Positions 36,601 to 48,097 of a stretch of 64,000 bases of DNA are shown here, piece by piece. Position numbers and translations under genes: made by a program. Within the stretch, counting starts at the first letter, position 1; the number at the start of each line of letters is the position of its first letter. The stretch is from Siderastrea radians (Eukaryota > Cnidaria > Anthozoa > Scleractinia > Rhizangiidae). A model generated the notes under the pieces. That model saw only the letters and a list, made by a program, of their open reading frames with translations. It did not search any database and was not told where the DNA came from. The DNA lies in NCBI GenBank assembly GCA_964017195.1, contig OZ024891.1, forward strand, positions 9,337,182-9,401,181. The letters are read 5' to 3'.

Positions 36601-37172
36601 AATTTTTTGTTTCATACATTTTTTTGTTTTACGTATTTCGTCTCCTGTGTCTTCGTTTCTTTAACTGCCGTAAGGATCAGTCGTTCCGTATATTTTTTTC
36701 CTTACAAGCCTGTGATGGCGGCGATTTCGAAAAGTTAGTTCGCTTTTAATGCAGGGCTGTACTTCGAGAGATAAACTAATTGACGATTGAATCCCATAGA
36801 AAGGTAGGAGATTTATCCTTTTTGAAATGTGTTGTGGTTTTAAAGCGCTGACTTTAGATTGAATCGATTTTTAGCGGGTATTTTGATCGGGACCTCGAGT
36901 GTCGGTTGGCAATTTTGATTCCCGTTTTCCTACCTTTAGCTCTCTTTAGTACGTGACATGCCGTCGCGTCGACCGTTAAGCAGAAAATCGCCCAAAACGG
37001 CCTCCGGAAGCTCGGAAAAGCGATAAAAACACAGCAAACACACAACAGGTAAGGTTTTTTAAACTTTATTTCGATTTTAATGTATTTTCGGGGGAAAACC
37101 GCCGATTATTTTCGATCGAATTTCAGCTCCATACAAACTCTCATATTACGCTTTGGTTACCTGTGGTGGTAA

Positions 37173-37970
37173 TAAGATCTGCTCGACGCTGTATATTCTC
37201 GTGCAAGTCGCACGAAGGCAAGTCTGGAATGTTTGTTGATGACTGCGCTCTTTGAGAGATCATGAGTTTCGACTACGAGGTAAGCTTTGTAAATGCATTG
37301 CCATTTAGTCAAAGAATTGTCGGATTAACTTCAGAATACCCTGCTACGGCATAGAATCTAACGTTCATTGACGCCCTACATTTGCGCCCTTTATTTGCGA
37401 CCACGTGTACATCCTTGCGAATGTTATCCCATTTTCCATTTTACAGCATTTTACGATATCATATTATCTCAGATCGAGGTCGCAGTGCCGAAAAGAGTAC
37501 GTTTAAAATCAAGCAAATAAAGATGCACAACGTTTGACACAAACACTGTGAGGTTTTTGAACGCGTCACCGGTTTGGAAACGACTGTTCCCCACGCGTCT
37601 GTCAATTGTTTTGTATTTGCTATTCTGTTTTCGGATAACGTCAAATCCCCCGTGATCAGGCAAGCAAAATTTTATATGAACCCTTTATCGGGCAAAAGAA
37701 TTATGCCGATTTCCCAGAATATAGGCTTATTCCGTATTTTGTGCGGGCGTGTTGAAAACACGAAATAGCGATATGGCGAGATGGCGGAATGATATTAAAT
37801 ATTTAAATAGATAAAACAGTACCTAAAAAATTAGTAGTATCATTATTAAATAATTGAAGGATTGTTAACAACTACATTTACATTTACTTTGGTACTGAAT
37901 TGAAGCAACGATATCTACATTAACATACCCGAGTACAATGACAATTTTGCTTTTTAAAAATAAAGCTTAC
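37173..37970. other. No gene recognised
   Basis: Probable intron or intergenic sequence downstream of the exon at 37,971-38,222. Mirrored short frames at 37,459-37,768 show no domain. Confidence 0.45.
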
Positions 37971-38222
37971 CTGTTTAGATCTGCTTCTGCTAATGCAGGG
38001 AAATTCTGGCCCAATAGCTCTCGCATACGCCTCTCCCGGTATTTCTGCGGCGAACTGTATTTCTTTAACTCGCCCATCTCTATTAAGCTTGTCCCAGTCA
38101 TACCCTCGTGGGGTTTTGTTGAATCTTCCCTTGAGCCAGACAAATGTTTTCGACACTGTTTTTCCAGCAGCCACTGGAGAGGGAGACCTAGATCTCTCAC
38201 CATCGCTCGAAGATTCCGCCAT
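37971..38222 (-). CDS. Probable first coding exon of an unrecognised gene
   Basis: Minus strand. The ATG at 38,222 has a strong Kozak context (CACCATGG). The exon is 252 bases (84 codons, phase 0) and ends in AAACAG followed by GTAAGC, a consensus splice donor. The product begins MAESSSDGERSRSPSP, a Ser/Arg-rich leader, followed by a more ordered stretch with KTFVWLKGRFNKTPRGYDW and GEAYARAIGPEFP. I do not recognise the family. The later exons should lie at lower coordinates, but I cannot identify them, so the gene may be interrupted by the repeat at 35,833-37,165 or have long introns. Confidence 0.5.
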
Positions 38223-39083
38223 GGTGAGATGCCTGATCAAGGACGTGCCCAAACGGACTGTGAATTGATATACAGTGTATCACATTACACGCGGCGTTGG
38301 AGAACAATGGGTGCATTAAATTCTCTAGCCTGCGTCTGCGCGCAGGCCATGAAATTTCCGGCGTATTTTTATTGATAGTTGTTCAAGTTTTTTATTCGAA
38401 TAAAATGTATCATAATTATGAGAAAAAAACCTCTTCGGATCTATGAAATATCTAATTTGGCTCAAAAAATTCGTTTTCGGTGCCCTGGATTGCTTGCACT
38501 CCGTCGAGTATCTAAACCCAAGCGAGTTCTTTTTCTCGCGAGGAAAAGAAACGGCGGAAGTAAAAGACATCCGTGAAAGGACTGAGAAGTGGATGCGATA
38601 AGATAGAAAACCTCTGATAGCAGGGTAGCGCGTTCGCAAAAAGTGGCGGTTACACGAGAAGGGACTTCTCGTCCCAATTGCGAGTTATTTCGAGAGAGAC
38701 TGACGGACTGAAAGCAGTCTTCCGCCGGAAAAAAAATATGTGAGAATAAATCAGAAAGGGTTACGTTAATGTTAACATACAGAGGAATCCCGATTTCTCG
38801 AACCTCCTAGGGAAACGGAAGTGGCTCGAAAAATCGAAGGTGGCATTAGACACGATTTATTTACGAGGTATTGTTTTTTGAGAACAAGGGTAGCAGACAG
38901 AAAATAGCAAACAGAGATACTATGACACTCTTGTACAGTTCTTTAGCTTTCATTTGAATGGTGACACTTAGGGGATTTTACTCGACTCAAAGGTTAGAAC
39001 CACCTTGAACACATTATAAACAGCACCAACAGGAAAGTCAGGCCTAAAGAGTGACCACTCGAATGAAAGCTACTGAGTAGTAC
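38223..39083. other. Probable promoter side of the minus-strand exon; no gene recognised
   Basis: Contains a remnant (about 38,615-38,640) resembling the terminus of the 29,515-30,962 element. No other feature is supported. Confidence 0.4.
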
Positions 39084-39400
39084 TGTCCCTGCGACTAATC
39101 CCTTCGTGTGTGCCGACCTTAGTTGGCTCCAGCACCGCATCCGCGGGCCTCTACTTGGTCGTGAGTAATAATGTAAAACAAAGGCTCATTTTCTTTGAAA
39201 CTCGGATCGTTAATAGAGTTTAATAGATTTTATAATTTTGTACACGACTCATCGTCATCATATTTGACATATTGGAAAATTCAGCTTTGTTTGTTCGTTT
39301 GTTTGGTTTTTACGACAATTTACAACCACATTTGTTAAAGTGCAAAGTTTTGGTCCTATCAATAGACGTCTGGTTACTCATCCTGTAAACGGTGGGTGTG
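39084..39400 (+). repeat. Dispersed direct repeat, copy 1
   Basis: Begins GTACTGTCCCTGCGACTAAT and runs through ACACGACTCATCGTCATCAT to ACTCATCCTGTAA. A second copy in the same orientation is at 43,725-44,110, which carries about 80 extra bases at 43,808-43,890. Similarity is about 90% by eye. Confidence 0.8.
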
Positions 39401-40339
39401 AATAAAATCTCGCTAAAGTGTGACCATTCAGATGAAAGCTACTGAGTAGCACTTTCCTGCGGGCTCGAGAAATCGAAGGTAAATTTCTTAGAAATTTCTT
39501 CCATGGGAGGCAAGCATTGCTTTGAAATATCGATAGTTTCGAAAAATCGAGGGTTCGAAAAATCGGGGGTAAGATTACAGTGTATGATTGAAGCAAAACC
39601 AAGGAAACGTGCCATGATCGAAAAACCTGGAGGTTCGAAATATCCAGGGTTCGAATGAGGCGTAGTATGCTTCGTTTGTTGGAACCTTCGTAACCATGTA
39701 AATCTCTCAAATTACATTTAAACCATTAATTACTCAAGTACATCTTTGGTTTGGTTGCTTTTGCAAAGACACTCTGTTAGCATTGTTTTCCACTCTGTAA
39801 CTTATTGAAAAGTGGAGTTTAAGATTGGGCCTCGTGACCGTTCTAAAATATTGTTCCAATGTTGTTAACCACTTTCTTGTAGCAAACCTCAACTTTAGTT
39901 TTAGTACCGTACAACTAGAAAATGCTTAAATTAATTCAACCGAAATGCTCCGTGTGATTTTGATATTTCTCGCGCTCTTTGACTATGACTGAACACGTTA
40001 GGTACGGTAGTGGAATTCTGAAAAGAAATATATTTCGATACTGCTTAAAATAGACTGAAAGTACTTACGTAGGATTAATTTGCTTTTGATTTTGATTGTC
40101 AGCATTTTGAAAAGTTCCCAGCTACAATCACTATAAAAGAAGCGCAATCAACTAGCCATAGTGCCTCTTTGTAGTACGAGGTAAGCAGTCAGTATGAAGT
40201 TTTAGTACCAAGCGAAATTAAACAGATCGCCTCCTAAAGGCGCACTCATACAAAGGCCGGTTTCCAAAGAGAGGCGAGGCAGGTTGTGAAATAAAACCAA
40301 GCAGGGTAAATTAACAGTCTAGGGCCGAAGTATAGGACT
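39401..40339. other. No gene recognised
   Basis: Contains decayed TCGAAAAATCGAGGGTTCG words; no feature can be defined. Confidence 0.45.
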
Positions 40340-41050
40340 GAAGGATGTCAAGAAAAAATAATAACCAAGACCGCCAGCGGAGCACCATTGCTAAGCAAAT
40401 TTGGTAAGCTATCGATACGAGAAATTTCGGTTGTGACGTCAGCGTACGTGCCCCGCCCGCCCGTACAGACTCTAGGGCCCACCCGCCCGTACAGACTCTA
40501 GGGAGGGGAGTCCCAAGACAACCTGACGCGGGGTGGAGAATGCGCTATTTTCTTGGCGGGAAATCGCGCGGTTCTTTTTGGCAACTGGCGTTTGTCTTGG
40601 CGGGAATCGGGAAGTCCAGAACTTGAGAAAAAATATCAGATAGCTATTAATGGAACGGAAAGAGTTCAACATAGTACTCAGTTGTCTTTTCAGGAAAGCA
40701 AAAAGTTTAAGTCACTCAAACTTCATCTTTGTTGTCGGTTCCGTGCTGCGAACTGGGTCGGCACAACGCTTGAGTTCGCAGTATTTCGCAGCGGTCCCGA
40801 TCCGATATATAGCAGAGCTAGGGCCTTCTGGTTTTTTCTGTCCACAACCATGGTTTTTGTGGCGGTCCGAACACATTTTCCAAGGAAAACAGCCGCCTGT
40901 AATAGTCGACGGAAGTGCGATCAATAAACAAGCGTTAAGTACAATAATGAACACGGTTGGTCGAGTAGTTAGAGCGCTCCCTAGTTCGCGCGGCCGGAGT
41001 TCGAATCTATAAGTTACAGGGATAAAAGAGGGGCTCCGCTTTTAGGCTGG
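40340..41050 (+). mobile_element. Dispersed repeat with tRNA-like module, copy 2
   Basis: Same landmarks in the same order as 9,096-9,935 in the opposite orientation, including TTTTCTGTCCACAACCATGG at about 40,835-40,855. It ends near GGGGCTCCGCTTTTAGGCTG. A direct duplication of CCGCCCGTACAGACTCTAGGG lies at 40,455-40,505. The open frames here are not conserved in copy 1. Confidence 0.7.
40949..41012 (+). tRNA. tRNA-like module of the repeat
   Basis: A-box-like TGGTCGAGTAGTTAGAGCGC and B-box-like GGAGTTCGAATCT at tRNA-like spacing. The arms do not fold into a convincing tRNA. It occupies the same place in copy 2 as the Glu-like module in copy 1. Confidence 0.4.
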
Positions 41051-42506
41051 GCTACTCTATGCTTTCTGCGTAACTTAAAACTAGTGTCTTAGGTCAAAAA
41101 TAATCGCGGTTGAATGCTTGCCAAGAAATTACGGAATTGTGTCAGTGTTATTGTCTGTAGTGAATTGACTTTGTACGTTGCTTCCTTTAGCTTTTTCTTT
41201 TGATATAATAGTAGGGAGGGAAAAGCATCGCTGCCGATAACCAGCAATTCATTGAGGCTCTAAACACGCCTTATGGAATTTTGTCTCTTTTTTCACCGTC
41301 TTTCGAAAATCATACAGTATGCAGTATAGGTAGGTTATGACTACATAAATCTCAGTGTTTACAGAAAAGGTGTGTTTGTCAGTTATCATAAAGAATACAT
41401 TGAAAAATCGAGCACCTTTCACCAAACACGTGCACCTGGTGTAGGTTATTGATGTAAATGGGGACAACAAACATATTAGTAAAACGTCTCATCTTAAAGA
41501 CGCCCTAGGTGCAAAATTTAACTCTCCTGCGCTTTGAAAACGACGGAACTGTATCCTCTCTCTAGGGTCCGTGGCTACAAGCTAAGTATTTTTCTTTCGA
41601 GACCAACCTTTGATCACCTCCACATTCAAGGGGCGTGGCATTTCGGCGTCAATTTTGTTCATATATTCTAGATTCATTTCCTAATATGTTTGCAAAACGT
41701 TGGGAAATGACAAATCGCAGGTGTTTTCTTCATCTTGCCAGGGCATAAAACTACCATTCACCAAAAAGACCTGTTACAGCCCAGTGTCTCGTTAAATGAA
41801 ACATATTACTCGTGACGATTTTTCGCGCTCGATTTTTTATCTACTACATAAAAAGGCTATGAATGGAGAGGATTACCCTCGTCTTTCATAACTTTACTGA
41901 TATTTCGTATATTAACTAAGAAAAATCAACGTTACTAGACCTCACAAGCGTTTATAGTTTTGAATTAAAATGAGGAACAGAAGATTGAGATGAAAGAGAT
42001 ATCAGAGTCTTCGAAAACTGTGCTGGCACTGTTTTCTTCTGGAACGTTAAGGAGAGATTAGCGTCAGTCATTTTGTTTAGCATTATATATCCTACTTAAT
42101 TTGGCGTATAATACGAAACAAGGTGGGTTTCTTTTTTGGTCAAACAATGGGCGAGGCAAGGTCCAACAAAAAGTAACTAATTAATTAATTCAGGCCCTTT
42201 TAACCTTCAATTCTTAAATCCAGCTTTCTTTCATGAAAAATTTGTAGTGCCCCGTAATAACGAAACGCCATGCATTCTTTTTGTAATGAGCCAAAAAATG
42301 TTGTTCGTTATGCCGCCAGAGTGTTCGTTATATCGGGGTTTCACGGTAATTCAACAACAAACACTAGAGGTGTGAAAATAAAGACAAAAGCGGTCATGCG
42401 CGAATGTGCGATATTCTACTCACATCAGCCCGCAACCAGAACATAACAGTCTTGATATTTTAAGCTGTTTTCGTCAGTACTGACATTCGCACAAAGATAA
42501 CAAAAC
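41051..42506. other. No gene recognised; upstream side of the transposase gene
   Basis: Non-coding. The promoter of the 42,507 gene should lie here; I see no clear TATA box close to the start. Confidence 0.4.
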
Positions 42507-45500
42507 ATGGCTTTAAGTGATTTTTCAGCCTTAGAACGAGGTCCTAAGTTGAATCTAATCAAGTGGCTACAGAACAGGAGTCTTCTAGCAAACCCGTTGA
42601 GCTGTGCCCAATGTGATATCGCTATGGAGATGAAGCAAAGAAACGATGACCGCGTCGACGGTTTTCAACGGTAAGAAATCACACATTTGTAGAACCTTAG
42701 GGAAAGAAAAAATCCTACACACTTTAACTGTTTATCGGCTGGCAAAGAGGGCACACTTGACAGTCGATCGTGAACAAGTTGACCCAAGAAAACGCAACTT
42801 GCATTTTTTTCTGTTTCGAGTTTTGAACTAGTGTCAAGACCAATCGTTCAACCTAAGCAGCAAATGCATGAAGCTGCCTCTAACCTGTCGCCTGTCGTTA
42901 TTCTCGGAAGTTTAAAACTGTGAGAGCAAATCGCTATTATTCAGTGGAATTGTATTTAAACGACAGGAAATAAGCAAGGGGGTTAGTTTGCAAAGAAACG
43001 GTGGTGCTGCGTCAGTGGGGACGTGAAACATAAAATTTTGGATTTATCAACTGAGTTGATAAGGTAAATTGGCCACCGTAAAGAGATTGAACGCTCGAAA
43101 CGTCAGCTTTCAATTTCGTTACGGTGGCCAATTTACCTTATCAACTCAGTTGATAAATCCAAAATTTTGTGTTACAATTAAGCATAATTGTGTAGATTTG
43201 ACACGCCTCGTTGGTTTTCTTTGCAGTAAGTCGGCCAAATGGAAATTCCTAAAAATATTCAAAAGTAAGGATGGGGAATGAAATAACGATACTAAACAAG
43301 TGACTCAGCGTTATTCTCGTGTTAAATGATGTCGAAAGTTACGTAACGTTTGGAGTTTGTATTTAAAAGCGCGATACGGTTCGGTAAAACAAAGCTCAAA
43401 CATGAAAAACACATTTCCCAGGATGCACGGCTTGGTGCATACATTGCGATACCAGCAGGAGCCATTTTAATTAAGGTCGCCGGGCAAACACGAAGGGAGT
43501 GATCGTAGGGACTATAGCCCATGGACTATAATGGGGGCCTTCCCTTCGTGTGAACTACTCATTTCCATCGAAAAAATCTAGTTGCAGAGACCAATATTGC
43601 GACTTGACTCACGAATTCAAACTGGTTTAAATTGAATGGACTAGTCGCGGGAACTTGTGCCATGAAATTTTTCTTGTCCTCTCCATGTACTTTTAGTGCG
43701 ACTACATGCCATCATATGATATCGTACTGTCCCTGCGACTAATCCCCTCGTGTGTGCCGACCTTAGTTAGCTCCAGCACCGCATCCGCGAGCCTCTACTT
43801 GGTCGTGAGTGTCGTTAGTGCTTTGCTGTCGCGCGTATCATCCCACTGATAGACCGCGTGTAACAAACCGCCTTTGATAATGTAAAACAAAGGCTCATTT
43901 TCTTTGAAACGCGGATCGTTAACAGATTTTAGTAGATTTTATAATTTTGTACACGACTCATCGTCATCATATTTGACATATTGGAAAATTCAGCTTTGTT
44001 TGTTCGTTTTTTTTTTTTTTACTATAATTTGCAACCACGTTTGTTAGAGTGCGAAGTTTCGGTCCTATCTAATCAATAGATGACTGATTACTCATCCTGT
44101 AATCGGTGTCGGTTCTGTACTCACAGGGACTAAGTGGGCGCGTAACCGTTATTGTTAAAAATAAACTCAATAATCAAAAGAAAAGAAAAGAAAAGAAAAA
44201 ACAGCAGTAACATCCCCATACATAAAAGTTTATAAATCAAATGCTAAAGATTTTTTTAAAAAGGAAACATTCTCGGTATTCGTTTAAATTAATTCCTCAA
44301 AAACCACTCAGTACAAAAGCCTATCCTGTCACCGTTCCAACTGCAACGGGAGGAACCTTGCGCCTTGCCCAATAGAACGAACTTCGGCACAACTTTTAAC
44401 AACAGAATTTTAAAATCACCTCTAATACCGCGCAGCTACCACAGAGTTTTCCCAGGTTAGATTTTTATGGATATAATAATATTTTTCCCTTTTCCCATAT
44501 AGGCGCTGTAATGGATGCAGTCTGAGGTCAAATAGTTTTTTTGAGGAGTTCCCAAAAGTGCCACTTGGGAAACTCCTTCTGGTTATTTACTTCTTTGCCG
44601 CCGAAGACTCCCAGAGAAGAATTTCAGGACACCTAGGTTTGAATCCAAACTCTGTACCAAAGATTTGCAGGAGGTTGCAGGATGTCTGCTCGAGAGATAT
44701 CCAAGACAGACCTATCACTCCCTTTGGAGGACCAGGAACTGTGGTGAAATGTGACGAGAGCAAGTTCAATCACAAGGCTAAGGTAACACCATTTTAATGC
44801 CTATTCTATTCTTTCGTCTTTTACCGAATTTTCACCTCCTTGACGGTAATAAAAATTCTGTATCATTTCATTTTCTCCACACACTTTGAAAACCGACAAG
44901 ATGAAACTGAATTTAATTCGTACACCAAACTGAATTTAATCCGTACATCCCTTTTAATAAAGGAACAGGTGAATAGCTAAGATAGAACCAATAATGGACA
45001 GTCGCCTCTCTGATACAAAAAAAAGCAATGGCAAAGAAAACAACACTTACGTCTTTTCAGTTCAACAGAGGAAGGAGAGCGGCCAGGGACACATGGGTAT
45101 TTGGAATAGTAACGACAGAATACACCCCAGCAAGAGGCTACTTTGAGGTGGTGGATACACGGGATGTGGCCACTCTCCATCCCATCATATCAAGATGTGT
45201 GCGCCCCGGAACAGAAGTCCACTCTGACGACTGGGCGTCGTATCGAAACTTGGATCGCCACATAAACAACGTCGCTACACACGGTACAGTTGTACATCGC
45301 CGGAATTTCGTGGACCCAGTAACTGGGGTTCACACGCAGGAAATCGAGGCATGCTGGAACAACCTAAAATTGGGCCAGAAAACGCGCCGAGGAATTACAA
45401 GGGAAGACATGCAATTGTACCTTGACGAGCAGATGTGGCGACAGTGGAGAGGGGGGCCCCGTGAACATGTGCTGCAAAATGTATCGGCAATTTTCCCCTT

Positions 45501-45531
45501 ACACTACTCAGTTAGTGATTCGGTGGCATAG
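42507..45531 (+). CDS. ISXO2/Merlin-like DDE transposase gene, three exons
   Basis: Exons 42,507-42,670, 44,503-44,782 and 45,061-45,531 join in phase. Donors are ACG|GTAAGA and AAG|GTAACA. Acceptors follow the pyrimidine-rich stretches TTTTCCCATATAG and TACGTCTTTTCAG. The 304-residue product has a zinc ribbon whose two Cys pairs (C33/C36 and C57/C60) come from different exons, then a helical region. Its DDE domain has D139 in CDESKF, D204 in HSDDW and E244 in [11 protein letters not shown]. These fit the ISXO2-like/IS1595 family, to which animal Merlin transposons belong and which transposes by cut and paste. Length is normal and no stops are seen. Intron 1 (1.8 kb) holds a foldback element and a dispersed repeat. 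It may be a live transposase or a domesticated copy. I see no matching terminal repeats around it. Confidence 0.75.
43032..43169. mobile_element. 138-bp foldback element in intron 1
   Basis: Arms of about 47 bases (AAAATTTTGGATTTATCAAC plus CTTATCAACTCAG-like words) are reverse complements. They flank a short spacer that contains CGCTCGAAACGTCAGC. Confidence 0.85.
43725..44110 (+). repeat. Dispersed direct repeat, copy 2
   Basis: Partner of 39,084-39,400 in the same orientation, inside intron 1 of the transposase gene. A GAAAA run follows at about 44,178-44,200. Confidence 0.8.
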
Positions 45532-47536
45532 ATACCGTGAACTTTCAAATATTATTCTGTGAAGTTTCACAGTAAGTGTGACGACACAGATTTTGTGACA
45601 GATTTCACAGCCAAGAACAGGACCACTGTTTGAGCGTCAGAGTAGTTTAATGTTCCAGAGCAAGCTCAGGTCTGAGAACTCAGAGGATCTTCAAGTGAAG
45701 ATTGCTTACAGGTTGCTTGTTTTTATGCGAAATTCGCTAGAGTAATTACATTTCACAAGTTCGATTCTATTGCAAACAGTATTGTTATGCAAGGAAAGGG
45801 TGATTCCAGCTGTTTTTCGCTTAGTGAACAAAGGAAATTCAGATTTGGCTCAGTTTGTTTACTTGTGCAAAACGATTTGAAAGTCTTCGGTTTTCTCAAG
45901 AGCCGAATTCCGATACAAGAATGTATCTCGCTAGGCTGGTTGATAGTGAGTTAAGCTAAGTTTCTGTCCTAAAGGATTTTTGTTTGAAATTGAATTTATT
46001 CTTTAACATAGCTGAAAAGAGAACAAAGACCGTAAAACGTGTGAAAGAGCGTGAACGAACCTAGATTTTAATAAGGATTAGAAAGCTTATTATTATGCGG
46101 ATTTTGCTGGAAAAGTGCGAACGAGTGCGAGCCCCAAACAAACTCTTTGTTAAGAGGAAATTGACTGTTTGTAGAACTAAGCAGCTGGGCAGCTGAAATC
46201 GTTTTCTAAAACTAAAAAGACAACTTAATTTTTACAGTGTTTCCTAAGATAATTGAAGTAAATTTTGTTTTGGAATATCAAAGAAGGCTTAATTATAGTG
46301 TAGGACGCTCGTATATTACAATAGTATTTCTTTTGTCATATTTTCCCAGCACCGAAATATTTTAAATATATAACTAGAACCCAAAATATACCTTATCATA
46401 TTATTCTTAAAATATAAACCAAAATGTTCCCTTACATAAGAGACTGCTTAAAACAAGCTTGTTACTGTGCATGAGCAAGCATCTTTTGAGTAGGAACCTG
46501 TAAGACCCTCTTTTGAATCGTGCACAGTAAGTATTTGCACCAACCTTTGCGTTTGCCACATTTTTAATTGAAGCATATAGAAAAATGTACGCTATTGGCA
46601 TTTAACTCTGGTTGAACACCCATAACAGTAGCAGTAACTAGTAACATTGGATAAAAATATGTTTTTAGCACACGTTAGTTAAAAATCTTGTGAGTTACGG
46701 TTCCGCATCATGAGGGTCGAAAGAATCCAAAAGTAAAATGAAGTACCTATATCATACAAAGTTGAACGTCAGTAAAATGTTAAAACCCGAAAGTTATTCC
46801 CAAGGTGAAAAGAAATAGTCTATCTTTTGTAGGGAATACGTAGGTTTTAATTTTGGACCTATATCATTAATTACATGTTATTTTTATTATAGCGAGAAAG
46901 CGAAGCAAGATATATATGTATCTGTTTTGAAATTGCATCTATATATGGCATTGATCTTAGTTCTTTGTAAATACTGATGTACAAGGACATAATTACTGTA
47001 AAGTAATAAATACGAAAATGGCGGTATTAAGACGTTCTGTGATGATTTGTGATTCTTCTTCACGAAAACCCCTTTGCGTTCAACCACCCCGCCTCACCCT
47101 ATCCCCTTTTAAACAGCGAAAAATAAGGAGGGAATATAAATATTGGAGTTCAAAGCACCTACAAGCGCAACATAAAACTAACAGATTCACAATAAAGAAC
47201 GTTACTACATGGCCTGTGATGCCGGAAACTCACCCCCATTTTTCCCTTCTCTAGAAAAACGATTTCTTGATTCGCATTTCGACCCCTATAAAAAGCAGTT
47301 TTGAGTAGGCACTTCCGCCATGAATTCCATGTAGTATTTAACCTCCATTAAAAAGCAATATTTCCCGCGCAATCGCATTGCTCTCATTGCATTTTTCCAT
47401 CGCATTACTTCATTCAACAGGAAGTCTTAAAATTCTCGGAAAGCAGACAGTCAATTAAACCACAAAACGCCACAGCTGTGGCGTGACGTCATGTTTGTAA
47501 AGTATATAAAAATATAATATCATATAATAGTATAGA
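45532..47536. other. Boundary region between host DNA and the virus-like element
   Basis: No gene is recognised. The left terminal inverted repeat of the Maverick/Polinton element should lie here, but its partner is outside the window, so the exact end cannot be fixed. Near the first element gene are a palindrome CGCCACAGCTGTGGCG (47,469-47,484), a TGACGTCA site and an AT-rich TATATAAAAATATAATATC stretch that could serve as its promoter. Confidence 0.45.
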
Positions 47537-48097
47537 ATGTATTGTAACTCAGATATTCACGATTACCTGAAAGAATCAGAAGTTGTTTGTCCTTTTTGTG
47601 ACGAAAAAATAGAAGATTCTAATAAAAAACCGAAAGATGATGAATGCTGTGATAATCAGGAGGTTATAACAACTGATGGAATGCAAGTTTGTCGAAGTTG
47701 TGGCATTGTTCAAGGATATAATATAGCTAGCGAATATGTTGATTTCTATGAGAATAGACATAGATTTATAAGAAAAAGTGTATATAATAGAAAATATCAT
47801 GTCAATAATAATATATTAAAAATTCAAGAAAAGTACGGCATTGAACTATCCAATAGTCAGAAAAATAAGATTGATTCTATATATGTTGCGATAGGCAATG
47901 TTATTAATGATGTCAATTGTACAAGAAAAAGGATGATCAGTATCAATTTCATTATGAGAAAAATATTCAAGATGATGGGAATACCTTACAAAAATATTCC
48001 AATTAGCAAATCTAAAAAAACATTGGCCTTTTACGATCGGTATTGGACAAAAATTATGTTTCTTATTGGTGATAACATAAAATCTATTATTGGATGA
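47537..48097 (+). CDS. Zinc-ribbon late transcription factor-like protein (VLTF3/TFIIB-like)
   Basis: 186 residues. Near the N-terminus are C18-x2-C21, a CC pair at 37-38 and C52-x2-C55 followed by GIVQGY. This is the shape of the TFIIB-type zinc ribbon. The downstream part has YNRKYH near residue 83 and a helical C-terminal region, which recalls the poxvirus late transcription factor 3 family found across large DNA viruses and related elements. Such factors direct polymerase to late promoters. It is convergent with the next gene, overlapping it by 11 bases. The ATG sits in TATAGAATG, the same context as the replication gene at 61,490. The assignment is from motif layout, not a search. Confidence 0.55.
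   Translation: MYCNSDIHDYLKESEVVCPFCDEKIEDSNKKPKDDECCDNQEVITTDGMQVCRSCGIVQGYNIASEYVDFYENRHRFIRKSVYNRKYHVNNNILKIQEKYGIELSNSQKNKIDSIYVAIGNVINDVNCTRKRMISINFIMRKIFKMMGIPYKNIPISKSKKTLAFYDRYWTKIMFLIGDNIKSIIG

Larger units (their letters stand above)
35833..37165. mobile_element. 1.3-kb relative of the 12,398 foldback element, 7-bp duplication
   Basis: Arms of about 200 bases match those of 12,398-12,808 (CACAGGTAACCAAAGCGTAA at the left end). GTGGTAA lies directly outside both ends (35,826-35,832 and 37,166-37,172). The interior differs from the short copy: it carries retroelement pieces (36,150-36,345 and 36,564-36,600) and no recognisable transposase. Confidence 0.85.

Noticed and set aside
37938..38375. 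Plus-strand frames over the minus-strand exon
   Set aside because: They are shadows of the exon at 37,971-38,222, which has a Kozak start and a splice donor on the minus strand.
40949..41012. Functional tRNA gene
   Set aside because: Promoter boxes are recognisable but the arms do not pair; it lies in an interspersed repeat.
40553..41012. Two plus-strand frames of about 120 codons in repeat copy 2
   Set aside because: The homologous stretch in copy 1 is not open in the same frame, so they are not conserved coding sequence.
44558..44797. Separate gene starting at GTG 44,558
   Set aside because: The frame continues upstream to a splice acceptor at 44,501 and joins in phase with exon 1 at 42,670.
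45028..45060. ATG at 45,028 as the start of a separate transposase gene
   Set aside because: These bases are the intron end with a TTTTCAG acceptor; exon 3 begins at 45,061.
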